From Vicinamibacterales bacterium (GTDB taxonomy: Bacteria > Acidobacteriota > Vicinamibacteria > Vicinamibacterales > UBA2999), in the NCBI GenBank assembly GCA_041659285.1, contig JBAZYO010000003.1, forward strand, positions 372,001 through 436,000: 64,000 nt of DNA, in the 5' to 3' direction. Below are positions 1 through 7,923 of this stretch, one piece after another; positions within the stretch are counted from its first letter, which is position 1; each line of letters begins with the position of its first letter. The position numbers were made by a program, and so were the translations under genes. The notes under the pieces are model-generated. The model worked only from the letters and a program-made list of their open reading frames with translations, was not told where the DNA came from and ran no database searches.

Positions 1-915
1 GGTCATCAGCGGCAGCACCCACCACGCCGGCCGCCGGAAGTTCGCTACCCTGAAGATCGAGGCGATGCGGCCATCCATGGCTAGCATCGCGAACCACGCG
101 ACACCCCACCACACGAACGCGCGCATCACGGTGGGCCGGAGCACGCCGGCCAGGTTCCAGCCGATGATCCCGAACAGCACCGCGAGCATCGGCAAGCTCG
201 ATCGCAGCAGGCGCTGCCACGGTGTGGGCTCCGGGTGATCGACCCGTTGGGTCTCGGCCCACGTGAGGAACTTCTCGTAGCTGGCTCGGCGGGTCTCTGG
301 GGTTGATGGCTCGCGAAGGTGCCGGTAGACGGAGCCAGGATATTGGTAGCGGCCGGCACGATCGTTGGCGAGGGATCTCTGGTACATCCGCTCGTTCTGT
401 TCTGCGGTGAGCTGATAGCCATCGGGGCTTGGTAGCACGACGATCGCCGCTGCGGTGAAGAGCGCTCCGGCTGCCAGCCAGAGCGTGGCCGTTCGGCCGG
501 TGACTCGCGCGTCACGCCGCAACAGGAACAGGGCGGGCAGCAACGCCGTCGCGAACGCGGTGACGACTGCGCTGCGCAGGGCGAGTTCCAGCAACACGTC
601 TGCCGGAAAGTCGGCGCCGGTCGCGCGCGCATTGACGATGGCCATCTCGGACGCAATGCCCAGGCCCATCGCCGTGGCCAACGCGAGCAGGCTGTACTTC
701 CACATACCGGTGTCCTCCGTGAGCGCGTGCCGCAGTCCGCAGCTCGCCACCGTCAACATGAACGCGAGAGAGCCGCGCGCGATGACCGCCGCGCGAGCAG
801 AGGATGAATGCGCGTGGCGAAGTTCGCGGTCCCAATCCGCGAGCAGCGGCTCGAAGACCTGCCGTCCTGAGGATTCACCGCACAGCCACGTCGCAAGTGC
901 GAGCAGGCGCGTCAC
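1..915 (-). CDS. Multi-spanning membrane protein, 3' end cut by window edge
   Basis: An open frame runs from a GTG at 915 to the window edge without a stop, giving about 305 residues. It starts inside the stop codon of the upstream gene (GTGA overlap), so the two are translationally coupled. The N-terminus has the segment VFEPLLADWDREL, matching VFEPLVADWQREW in the neighbour. Several hydrophobic segments follow, with a charged extracytoplasmic stretch in the middle. The two proteins are therefore diverged paralogues. A short N-terminal prefix plus few membrane spans, next to a PadR gene, recalls acidobacterial PadR-linked permeases. A distant LptF/LptG-like pair is another possibility, but I see no diagnostic motif. 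Function unknown. Confidence 0.7.
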   Translation of the reverse strand, partial: MTRLLALATWLCGESSGRQVFEPLLADWDRELRHAHSSSARAAVIARGSLAFMLTVASCGLRHALTEDTGMWKYSLLALATAMGLGIASEMAIVNARATGADFPADVLLELALRSAVVTAFATALLPALFLLRRDARVTGRTATLWLAAGALFTAAAIVVLPSPDGYQLTAEQNERMYQRSLANDRAGRYQYPGSVYRHLREPSTPETRRASYEKFLTWAETQRVDHPEPTPWQRLLRSSLPMLAVLFGIIGWNLAGVLRPTVMRAFVWWGVAWFAMLAMDGRIASIFRVANFRRPAWWVLPLMT

Positions 916-1859
916 GCCCGCGCCTCGAGTCGTCTTGACCGCGATTGCTGAAGGAGGCCCATCGTTCCGAATCCGACAACCGGCAGCCAGAGTCCGGTGC
1001 CCGGCAGCAAATCAAGCCGGTTCTCGAAACTGAGTCCCGAAAAAAAGAGGCCGTAGAATGCGGCGTAAGCGGCGATGGTCGCGACGCTGGCCGGCACAGG
1101 CGAGTAACGGTGGTTACGCGGCCGCTCGAGCCCGACCCATCGCAGCCACAACAGGAGCACTGGCAGTATCGCCAGCACGGCGCGCTGGTTCAGCTCCTTG
1201 CGGACATAACCCGCGCGGTTGAAACGCGTCGCCGCAGACGCCCTCGACGGATCGGCGATGAGCGCGGAAGTGGAAAGCTCACGGAGGCCAGGCGCGGGGT
1301 AGCCATGGCGCCCTTCCCTCGCAACCGCCACGCGCCAGACCTGGTTCGACGCCGGAACGACCCAGCCACAGAAAAGCATCATCAACGCGAAGGCCACTAT
1401 GCCGAGCTTGAGCGCGGTGGCCCGTTGCACGTGTTCGGGAAGTGGTTCGTAGCGGCGAATGGCGTCGACAGCCGCGACCATCGCGAACGGGAACACCGAC
1501 GTCATGGTCGAGGGCAAGATTGCGAGATTCAGCAGTCCGAGCGACCAGACATTGTCGATCTGCATCGACATTTGAATGGCCAGGATGACTGCGATCGTGA
1601 GCGTGATGCCGGCAATCCTCCTCACCACGCGATCCGTGACGGTAGACGGCGCAGGAGTGCTGACCAGGTGCGGGCTTGAGACAATCGCCGCGCAAACGAA
1701 TGCCGCCAGGCCTCGAGCTGTGGCCCAGGGACGGCGTGGCGCCGGGCTATCGTGCCACTCGCGTTGCCAGTCAGCCACTAGTGGCTCAAACACGTTCGCG
1801 ACGACCGTTGGCGAGAACCAGAGGCGCGCGAACGCGAGCTGTCGGCTACCAGGCATCAT
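912..1859 (-). CDS. PadR-linked multi-spanning membrane protein
   Basis: 315 residues with about six hydrophobic segments, a cytoplasmic-looking N-terminal prefix (VFEPLVADWQREW) and a soluble loop around residues 170-220. The C-terminal LLPGTGLWLPVVGF recalls the LptF/LptG ending, but this is weak. Its ATG overlaps the PadR stop codon by one base (TGATG) and its own stop overlaps the next gene (GTGA). All three genes therefore form one tightly coupled operon whose first gene is the regulator. Likely a transport or envelope function under PadR control; substrate unknown. Confidence 0.65.
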   Translation of the reverse strand: MMPGSRQLAFARLWFSPTVVANVFEPLVADWQREWHDSPAPRRPWATARGLAAFVCAAIVSSPHLVSTPAPSTVTDRVVRRIAGITLTIAVILAIQMSMQIDNVWSLGLLNLAILPSTMTSVFPFAMVAAVDAIRRYEPLPEHVQRATALKLGIVAFALMMLFCGWVVPASNQVWRVAVAREGRHGYPAPGLRELSTSALIADPSRASAATRFNRAGYVRKELNQRAVLAILPVLLLWLRWVGLERPRNHRYSPVPASVATIAAYAAFYGLFFSGLSFENRLDLLPGTGLWLPVVGFGTMGLLQQSRSRRLEARA

Positions 1860-2173
1860 CAGATTCCCTGCGGCTCTGCGTTGGCCGCGAAAGACGACTC
1901 GGCCGCCTGCCAGGCGGCCAGCACGCGCATGGCCAACCCGGTGGGGCGATAGAGCCGTCGGGGCAGGCCGATGGCGCCTTCGGGCATGGCCTCCTGGCGC
2001 GACTCGAGGTAGCCCTTTTCGTGCATCCGGCCGAGCGTCACATAGACCGTGCCGCGCTTCAGCTGGCCGCCGGATTGCTCAACCATTTGCAGGCCGAACA
2101 ACTCGCCTTGGTGGGCCAGCAGTTCGACAATCAGGCGTTCGGTGGTCGAAAACTTTGGCAGTATCTCGCTCAC
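1859..2173 (-). CDS. PadR-family transcriptional regulator
   Basis: 104 residues, the short PadR form. A winged helix-turn-helix spans roughly residues 10-75 (ERLIVELLA, GTVYVTLGRMHEKGYLES) with the usual basic wing before RRLYRPTGLAM. PadR proteins generally repress an adjacent membrane-protein operon and their own gene. Here it is the first gene of a three-gene operon with two membrane proteins. The GTG start at 2173 lies only 7 nt after a -10 box, so the message is probably leaderless. A CTTAC/GTAAG inverted repeat between its -35 and -10 boxes is a candidate autoregulatory operator. Effector unknown. Confidence 0.85.
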   Translation of the reverse strand: MSEILPKFSTTERLIVELLAHQGELFGLQMVEQSGGQLKRGTVYVTLGRMHEKGYLESRQEAMPEGAIGLPRRLYRPTGLAMRVLAAWQAAESSFAANAEPQGI

Positions 2174-2180
2174 GGCAGTG

Positions 2181-2208
2181 ATTATCGATCTTACATGAAG
2201 TAAGTCAA
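2181..2208 (-). promoter_or_regulatory. Promoter and candidate operator of the PadR operon
   Basis: On the minus strand TTGACT (2208-2203), a 16-nt spacer and GATAAT (2186-2181) form a good sigma-70-type promoter, ending 7 nt before the GTG of the PadR gene. The spacer contains the inverted repeat CTTAC-N5-GTAAG (2190-2204), well placed for autorepression. Confidence 0.7.
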
Positions 2209-2221
2209 GAGGAATTCCGCA

Positions 2222-2262
2222 CCCTAGGCACCTCAGGCACCCCTAGGCACCCCTAGGCACCT
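2222..2262. repeat. Short tandem repeat upstream of DUF1592 gene
   Basis: Successive copies of CCCTAGGCAC, with one diverged CCTCAGGCAC, lie between the PadR promoter and the DUF1592 start. The period is about 10 nt. Function unknown. Confidence 0.7.
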
Positions 2263-2286
2263 TAAACGTCCTATACTCCTGCGGCA

Positions 2287-4740
2287 GTGAAGCGCCTTCT
2301 CTCGATTCCGATATTGGTGTGTCTCCTCGCGCTGCCCCTGGCCGCCCGGGAACAGACCCCCGCAAAGCCCATCCCGACGCCCGCCGCGTCGCACGCCGTG
2401 GCCATGCCGGCAACGACGCAGGTCGAGGTGGTGTCGCAATACTGCGCGACCTGCCATAGCGAGCGCGGCAAGGCCGGCGGGCTGTCACTGGCGGGGTGGG
2501 ACACCAAGCGGGCCTCCGATCACCGCGACGTCACCGAGAAGATGATTCACAAGCTGCGCGCCGGCATGATGCCGCCGAGCGGCGCCAAGCGGCCGGCGGA
2601 CGCCGTGATGGCGCAGTTGGTGGGCGCGCTCGAGTCGCGGATGGATGCCATCGCCGCCGCGGATCCGAATCCCGGCTGGCGTCCCTTCCAGCGCCTGAAC
2701 CGCGCCGAGTACGCGCGCGAGATCAAATACCTGCTCGGCCTCGACGTCGACGTCACCGCGTTCCTGCCCGCCGACACCATCAGCGACGGCTTCGACAACG
2801 TCGCCGACGTGCAGACCTTCTCGCCGACCTTGATGGAAGGCTACCTGCGCGCCGCCAGCCGCATCGCCATGCTCGCCATCGGCGACCCTGAGAGCACCGC
2901 GACCCAGGCCACCTTCAAGCTGCCCAAGACCGCGTCGCAGATGGAACGTGTGGACGGCGCGCCGCCCGGCACGCGCGGCGGCATTTCAGTGGAGCACATC
3001 TTCCCGGCGGACGGCGAGTACGTGTTCAGCCTCGACTTTTTCGCTGAGCCGCTCGGGTTCCTGTTTGGCAACACGGTCACCGGTGAGCAGATCGAAGTGT
3101 CGCTGGACGGTGCCCGGCTCGCGGTGTTCACCATCGACCCGAAGATGAGCGAGGAGAAGACCGGCCTCACCGTCAAGACCGCGCCGCTCAGTGTCAAGGC
3201 CGGCCCGCATCGCGTGACCGCGGCGTTCATTCAGCGCTACGAAGGCCTGATCAACGACCTGATCGCGCCGATCGATCACACGATGGCGGATACCGAGATC
3301 GGCACCGCCTTTGGCATCACCACGCTGCCGCACTTGCGTAGCCTGAGTGTCGTCGGGCCGCACAAGGTGACCGGCGTGTCGGATACGCCGAGCCGGCGCC
3401 AGGTGTTCACGTGCCGGCCGATGTCGGCGGCCGATGAAGACGTCTGCGCCGCGCAGATCGTGCGCGGCCTCGCCACGCACGCGTTCCGGAGACCGGTGGC
3501 TGAGAAGGACCTGGTACGGCTGCTGTCGTTCTATGCCCGCGGCCGCAAGGAGAAGAACTTCGAGTTCGGGATCACGAAGGCGCTCGAAGCCGTGCTCGCC
3601 AGCCCGCAGTTCCTGCTCCGGGTGGAAGAGCAGCCGGCGCGCCTGGCCACCAGCAACTATCGGCTTGCCGACTACGAATTGGCCTCGCGGCTGTCGTTCT
3701 TCCTGTGGGGGACCGGTCCCGATTCCGAACTGCTGAAGCTGGCCGGCCGTGGCGGCCTCAGCCTGCCGGGTGCCTTGACGAAGCAGGCGCGCCGCATGCT
3801 GGCGTCACCGCGCGCGGATGCGCTGGCGACCAGGTTCGCCGCGCAGTGGCTGCGTCTGCAGGATCTGGAACGCGTGATACCGGATCCGATCCTGTATCCG
3901 TATTCCGACCGGACGCTGTCCCTCGCGCTCAAGAAAGAGACCGAGCTGTTCTTCGACAGCCTGGTCCGCGAGGATCGCAGCCTGTTCGAGCTGCTGACCG
4001 CCGACTACACGTTCGCCAACGAGCGTGTGGCGCGCCACTACGGCATCCCCAACGTCACCGGCCCGGCCTTCCGCCGCGTGCCCGTGCCCGAGGAACGCCG
4101 CGGCATTCTGGGCCACGGCAGCGTGCTCACGCTCACCTCCATCGCCGATCGCACCTCGCCGGTCATGCGCGGCAAGTGGGTGATGGAAGTGCTGCTCGGG
4201 TCGCCGCCGCCACCACCGCCGCCCAACGTGCCGGCTCTCGAAGAGACCAAGGGCACCACCGACACGGGCGCGGCGCTGTCGGTGCGCCAGCGGATGGAGC
4301 AGCACCGCAGCAACCCGGCCTGCACCTCGTGCCACCGCGTGATCGACCCACTCGGCCTCGCGCTCGAGCCCTTCGACGCCACCGGCAAATGGCGCGTGAA
4401 AGACGGCGGCGCGGTCGTGGATGCCTCGGGCGTCCTCTTCGATGGCACCAAAATCGACGGCCCCGCCGGCTTGCGTGCTGCGGTGTTGCGTCACAAGGAC
4501 GCGTTCCTTCTCAGTTTCACGCGCAGCTTCATGACCTACGCGCTGGGCCGCCGCATCGAAGCCGCCGACATGCCGGCCGTGCGCAAGGTCATTCGCGCCG
4601 CCGAGGCGCAGAACTACCGGATGAGCGCGTTTGTGAACGGCGTCATCCAGTCGAGTGCGTTCCAGATGGCCCGCGCGCAAGCCTCGGAACCTTCAACCAC
4701 GACGATGGCCCCGGCTTCCGCTCAGGCACGGCAGGAATAA
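2287..4740 (+). CDS. Secreted DUF1592-type (PSCyt/DUF1587-1595-1592-1588-1585) haem protein
   Basis: 817 residues with an N-terminal signal peptide. A CATCH haem-binding motif lies at residues 53-57 and a second CTSCH near 679-683. The order of recognisable modules is planctomycete-cytochrome-like, DUF1587 (FQRLNRAEYAREIKYLLGLD), DUF1595, DUF1592, DUF1588 (GILGHGSVLTLTS, poly-Pro, CTSCHRVIDPLGLALE) and DUF1585 (YALGRRIEAADMPAVRK). These proteins are typical of Planctomycetes and Acidobacteria and are usually paired with DUF1552 or DUF1501 proteins; their reaction is unknown, though c-type haem implies periplasmic redox chemistry. The start is GTG at 2287, 9 nt after TATACT (2272-2277). The DUF1552 gene begins 2 nt after its stop. 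Confidence 0.9.
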   Translation: MKRLLSIPILVCLLALPLAAREQTPAKPIPTPAASHAVAMPATTQVEVVSQYCATCHSERGKAGGLSLAGWDTKRASDHRDVTEKMIHKLRAGMMPPSGAKRPADAVMAQLVGALESRMDAIAAADPNPGWRPFQRLNRAEYAREIKYLLGLDVDVTAFLPADTISDGFDNVADVQTFSPTLMEGYLRAASRIAMLAIGDPESTATQATFKLPKTASQMERVDGAPPGTRGGISVEHIFPADGEYVFSLDFFAEPLGFLFGNTVTGEQIEVSLDGARLAVFTIDPKMSEEKTGLTVKTAPLSVKAGPHRVTAAFIQRYEGLINDLIAPIDHTMADTEIGTAFGITTLPHLRSLSVVGPHKVTGVSDTPSRRQVFTCRPMSAADEDVCAAQIVRGLATHAFRRPVAEKDLVRLLSFYARGRKEKNFEFGITKALEAVLASPQFLLRVEEQPARLATSNYRLADYELASRLSFFLWGTGPDSELLKLAGRGGLSLPGALTKQARRMLASPRADALATRFAAQWLRLQDLERVIPDPILYPYSDRTLSLALKKETELFFDSLVREDRSLFELLTADYTFANERVARHYGIPNVTGPAFRRVPVPEERRGILGHGSVLTLTSIADRTSPVMRGKWVMEVLLGSPPPPPPPNVPALEETKGTTDTGAALSVRQRMEQHRSNPACTSCHRVIDPLGLALEPFDATGKWRVKDGGAVVDASGVLFDGTKIDGPAGLRAAVLRHKDAFLLSFTRSFMTYALGRRIEAADMPAVRKVIRAAEAQNYRMSAFVNGVIQSSAFQMARAQASEPSTTTMAPASAQARQE

Positions 4741-4742
4741 TC

Positions 4743-6128
4743 ATGTTCATTACCAAGCAGCACTTGTCCCGTCGCGCCGTCCTCAAAGGCATGGGCGCCA
4801 GCGTCGCCCTGCCGTTCCTCGAGGCCATGACCCCGGCCGGCACCGCGTTCGCCCAGGCCGGCAAGCGTCCGGTCCGGCTGATCGCCATGGAGATGGTGCA
4901 CGGCGCCGCCGGCAGCACCACCTTCGGCATCAAGAAGAACATGTGGGCGCCCGCGGACACGGGCAGCGCCTTTGACCTCAGCCCGACGGCGATGAAGTCG
5001 CTCGAGCCCTATCGCGATTACCTGACGATTGTCAGCAACACCGACGCGCGCAACGCCGAGGCCTTCGCGGCGCCCGAGATTGGCGCCGATCACTTCCGCA
5101 CCGCCGCGGTGTTCCTGACCCAGTCGAAGCCGAAGCAGACACAGGGCTCCGACGTGTTCGCCGGCACCTCGTTCGATCAGATCTACGCGCAGACGTCCGG
5201 CCAGGCCACGCCGATCCCGTCGATGCAGTTGTGCATCGAGAACGTCGATCAGGCCGGCGGCTGCTCCTACAACTACTCCTGCGTCTACACCGACACCATC
5301 AGCTGGGCGTCGCCCACCGATCCGCTGCCGATGATTCGCGATCCCCGCGCGGTGTTCGATCAGCTGTTCGGCGTGGGCGCCACCCCCGAAGCGCGCCGCG
5401 CCCGTCGTCGCGACGACCAGAGCATCCTCGACTGGGTGTCGGAATCGGTGGCCGACCTGCGGCGCCGCCTGGGTCCCGCCGATCGCGCCCGCCTCGCGGA
5501 TTACCTGGAGGACGTGCGCGAGATCGAGCGGCGCATCCAGAAGGTGGAGAGCGCCAACAAGACCGGCGAGCCTCGGGAGCTGCCAGGGGCGCCGGTCGGC
5601 GTTCCGGATTCGTTCGAAGAGCACGTCAAGCTGATGTTCGACCTGCAGGCGGTGGCCTTCGCCGCCGACACCACGCGCATCTTCTCGTTCAAGTTCAGCC
5701 GCGACGTGTCGAATCGGGTCTTCCCCGGCAGCGGCTCGACGGCCGCGTTCCACACCGGTTCGCACCACCTCGATCGCGACGAGCGCATCACCGACTTCCA
5801 GAAGATCAACACGTATCACGTCGGCTTGGTGCCGTACCTGCTCGAGAAGCTGAAGCGCATTCCCGACGGCGACGGCAACGTGCTCGACAACTCGCTCGTG
5901 ATCTACGGGTCGGCGATGGGCAACTCGAACCTCCACAACCACAAGCGCTGCCCGCTGTTCTTCGCCGGCCACGCCGGTGGCGCCCTCAAGGGCAACCGTC
6001 ACGTCCGCGCCGAAGACGGCACGCCGATGGCCAACGCCATGCTGACGGCGCTGCGCGGCCTCGGCGTTGACCTCAACCAGTTCGGCGACAGCACCGCCGC
6101 CCTCGACGTGAACGCGGTGAAGTCATGA
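4743..6128 (+). CDS. Tat-exported DUF1552 family protein
   Basis: 461 residues. The ATG at 4743 follows the DUF1592 stop by 2 nt and gives a twin-arginine signal (SRRAVLKGMGAS, residues 9-20) ending near AFAQA; the longer open frame upstream has no support. The body is typical DUF1552, with conserved HFRTAAVFL, PSMQLC and a histidine-rich FHTGSHH segment, plus a coiled stretch around YLEDVREIERRIQKVE. It is related to the DUF1501/alkaline-phosphatase-like Tat proteins that accompany planctomycete cytochromes. Tat export suggests a folded or cofactor-loaded partner of the upstream haem protein. Reaction unknown. Its stop overlaps the ankyrin gene start (ATGA). Confidence 0.88.
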   Translation: MFITKQHLSRRAVLKGMGASVALPFLEAMTPAGTAFAQAGKRPVRLIAMEMVHGAAGSTTFGIKKNMWAPADTGSAFDLSPTAMKSLEPYRDYLTIVSNTDARNAEAFAAPEIGADHFRTAAVFLTQSKPKQTQGSDVFAGTSFDQIYAQTSGQATPIPSMQLCIENVDQAGGCSYNYSCVYTDTISWASPTDPLPMIRDPRAVFDQLFGVGATPEARRARRRDDQSILDWVSESVADLRRRLGPADRARLADYLEDVREIERRIQKVESANKTGEPRELPGAPVGVPDSFEEHVKLMFDLQAVAFAADTTRIFSFKFSRDVSNRVFPGSGSTAAFHTGSHHLDRDERITDFQKINTYHVGLVPYLLEKLKRIPDGDGNVLDNSLVIYGSAMGNSNLHNHKRCPLFFAGHAGGALKGNRHVRAEDGTPMANAMLTALRGLGVDLNQFGDSTAALDVNAVKS

Positions 6129-7837
6129 AGAAGGGGCTTGGGGCCTGGGGCTTGGGGCTTGGGCAGACGCTCAATGTGGCGTCCGCCTTTAGGCGGACCG
6201 TTGCGACCGGCTGTATCGCGTTGGCCCTCGCGGTCGGCCTCCACGCCGATACCACCGTTGCTGACGCCGCCAAGAGCGGTGATGCCGCCACGGTGAAGGC
6301 CCTCCTCAAGCAGGGCGCCGACGTCAACGCCGCGCAAGGCGACGGCATGACCGCCCTCCACTGGGCCGCGACCAACGGCGACGTGGCGATGACCCAGATG
6401 CTGCTGGCGGCCGGGGCCAACGTGCGCGCCACCACGCGCCTGGGCGGCATCACCGCGCTGCACCTCGCCACCCAGGGCGGGCAGGCGCGAGTGGCCGCCG
6501 CGTTGATTGTCGCGGGCTCCGAGCCGAATCTCACGACGACGACGGGGGCGACGCCGCTGATGCTGGCGGCGCGGTCCGGCAACACCGAAACGGTGACGCG
6601 CCTGGTCGAAGTGGGCGCCGACATCAACGCCAAGGAGAAGACCTACGGGCAAACCGCGCTGATGGTGGCCGCCGGCCTCGACCGCGCCGACGTCGTCCGC
6701 CTTTTGCTGGCCAAGGGCGCCGACGCGAAAATGGCGTCGACCGTGGTGGACCTGAAGGCGCTCACCGCGCCGATCGATGGCGAAGGTCGCGGTCCAGCGG
6801 CCGGGGGCCCGGCGCCACGCGTGGACGTGCCCGGCGTCACGCGCGGCTATCGTTACAACGAGTTGATTGGCGCGCAGGGCGGGCTCACCGCGTTGCACTT
6901 CGCCGTCCGGCAGGGCAGCGCCAACGCGGTGCGCGCGCTGGCCGAAGGCGGGGTCGATGTGAATGCACCCAGTCCCGGCGACCGGGCGACGCCATTGCTG
7001 GTCGCGCTCATCAACGGGCACTTCGATGTCGCGGCCTACCTCGTGGACAAGGGCGCCAACCCGAACTTGGTGAGCGATGCCGGCGTGTCGCCGCTCTACG
7101 CCACGCTCAACGTGCAGTGGGCGCCGATTGCGGCGTACCCCCAGCCGCGCGCTCACCTGCAGCAGTCGCGCGGCTACTTGGATGTGATGAAGCTGTTGCT
7201 CGACAAGGGCGCCGATCCCAATGTCCGCGTGCGTCGAAAGGTGTGGTACTCCGGCTACAACTTCGATCAGTCCGGCGTGGACGAAGTGGGAGCGACCCCG
7301 TTCTGGCGCGCCGCCTATGCCGCGGACGTGGCGGCTATGAAGCTGCTGGTGTCGTATGGCGCCGATCCGCTCATCCCCACCATCAAGCTGTTCTCGCGCC
7401 GGGGGCCTGAGGATCCGGCTGCGGGCACCGACAAGTCCGGCCTGCCGGTGGTCCCGATCGGTGGTCCCGGTGCGTCGCCTCTGCTGGCCGCCGCGGGACC
7501 GGGCTACGCCATGGGCTTTGCCGGGAACTCGCACCATCATTCGCCGAGCGGCATGCTGCCGGCGGTGAAGTACCTCGTCGAGGAACTCGGCCTCGATGTG
7601 AATGTTGTCGATCAGGACGGCAACACCACCGTGCACAACGCGGCGGCGCGAGGCGACACCGAGATGGTGCGCTACCTCGTGTCAAAGGGCGCGGATGTGA
7701 AGAAGATCAATCGAGCGGGGCAGACGACGATCGATGTCGCCAATGGGCCGGTGCAGCGGACGCAGCCGTATCCGGAAACCATCAAGTTGCTCGAGAGCCT
7801 GGGCGCCATCAACAATCACAAGTGCGTTTCCTGCTAG
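6125..7837 (+). CDS. Secreted ankyrin-repeat protein
   Basis: 570 residues, translationally coupled to the DUF1552 gene by an ATGA overlap. After a signal peptide ending near LHADT, about ten ankyrin repeats follow (for example GMTALHWAATNGDVAMTQMLLAAGANV), interrupted by longer insertions around residues 220-240 and 420-470. The tail ends in CVSC. The unusual part is the N-terminal region, GLGAWGLGLGQTLNVASAFRR, which is encoded by two dispersed DNA repeats rather than by normal signal-peptide sequence. The hydrophobic core CIALALAVGL follows. It probably scaffolds the two secreted partner proteins in the periplasm or at the surface; this is inferred from the operon only. Confidence 0.88.
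   Translation: MKKGLGAWGLGLGQTLNVASAFRRTVATGCIALALAVGLHADTTVADAAKSGDAATVKALLKQGADVNAAQGDGMTALHWAATNGDVAMTQMLLAAGANVRATTRLGGITALHLATQGGQARVAAALIVAGSEPNLTTTTGATPLMLAARSGNTETVTRLVEVGADINAKEKTYGQTALMVAAGLDRADVVRLLLAKGADAKMASTVVDLKALTAPIDGEGRGPAAGGPAPRVDVPGVTRGYRYNELIGAQGGLTALHFAVRQGSANAVRALAEGGVDVNAPSPGDRATPLLVALINGHFDVAAYLVDKGANPNLVSDAGVSPLYATLNVQWAPIAAYPQPRAHLQQSRGYLDVMKLLLDKGADPNVRVRRKVWYSGYNFDQSGVDEVGATPFWRAAYAADVAAMKLLVSYGADPLIPTIKLFSRRGPEDPAAGTDKSGLPVVPIGGPGASPLLAAAGPGYAMGFAGNSHHHSPSGMLPAVKYLVEELGLDVNVVDQDGNTTVHNAAARGDTEMVRYLVSKGADVKKINRAGQTTIDVANGPVQRTQPYPETIKLLESLGAINNHKCVSC
6133..6199 (+). repeat. Two dispersed repeats inside the ankyrin-protein signal region
   Basis: Bases 6133-6163 are a GGGGCTTGG-type tandem repeat, found inverted at 24767-24800. 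Bases 6173-6199 are a copy of the TGTGGCG-hairpin element, with the palindrome GTCCGCCTTTAGGCGGAC at 6181-6198. Both are translated in frame as the n-region of the signal peptide. Confidence 0.85.
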
Positions 7838-7923
7838 GAGCCTGACGGGAGGGAACCCTCTTGTCGGGGCGACACCTCTTGACGGGGCGGCAATACCCGA
7901 CGGGGCCGTAACGGCCGACTTAA

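Noticed and set aside
126..656. 176-residue minus-strand frame near the left edge
   Set aside because: The other minus frame (1-915) gives a membrane protein paralogous to its neighbour and overlaps it by GTGA, so the Cys/Arg-rich frame is a shadow.
5999..7636. 545-residue minus-strand frame, and similar long frames opposite boxC, boxB and the TPR-retropepsin gene
   Set aside because: All are mirror frames of well-supported genes, with no ribosome-binding site or family motif.
7838..7923. GACGGGGC-like short repeats after the ankyrin gene
   Set aside because: Only four imperfect units with irregular spacing; may be chance in GC-rich DNA, and no hairpin-plus-T terminator is clear.
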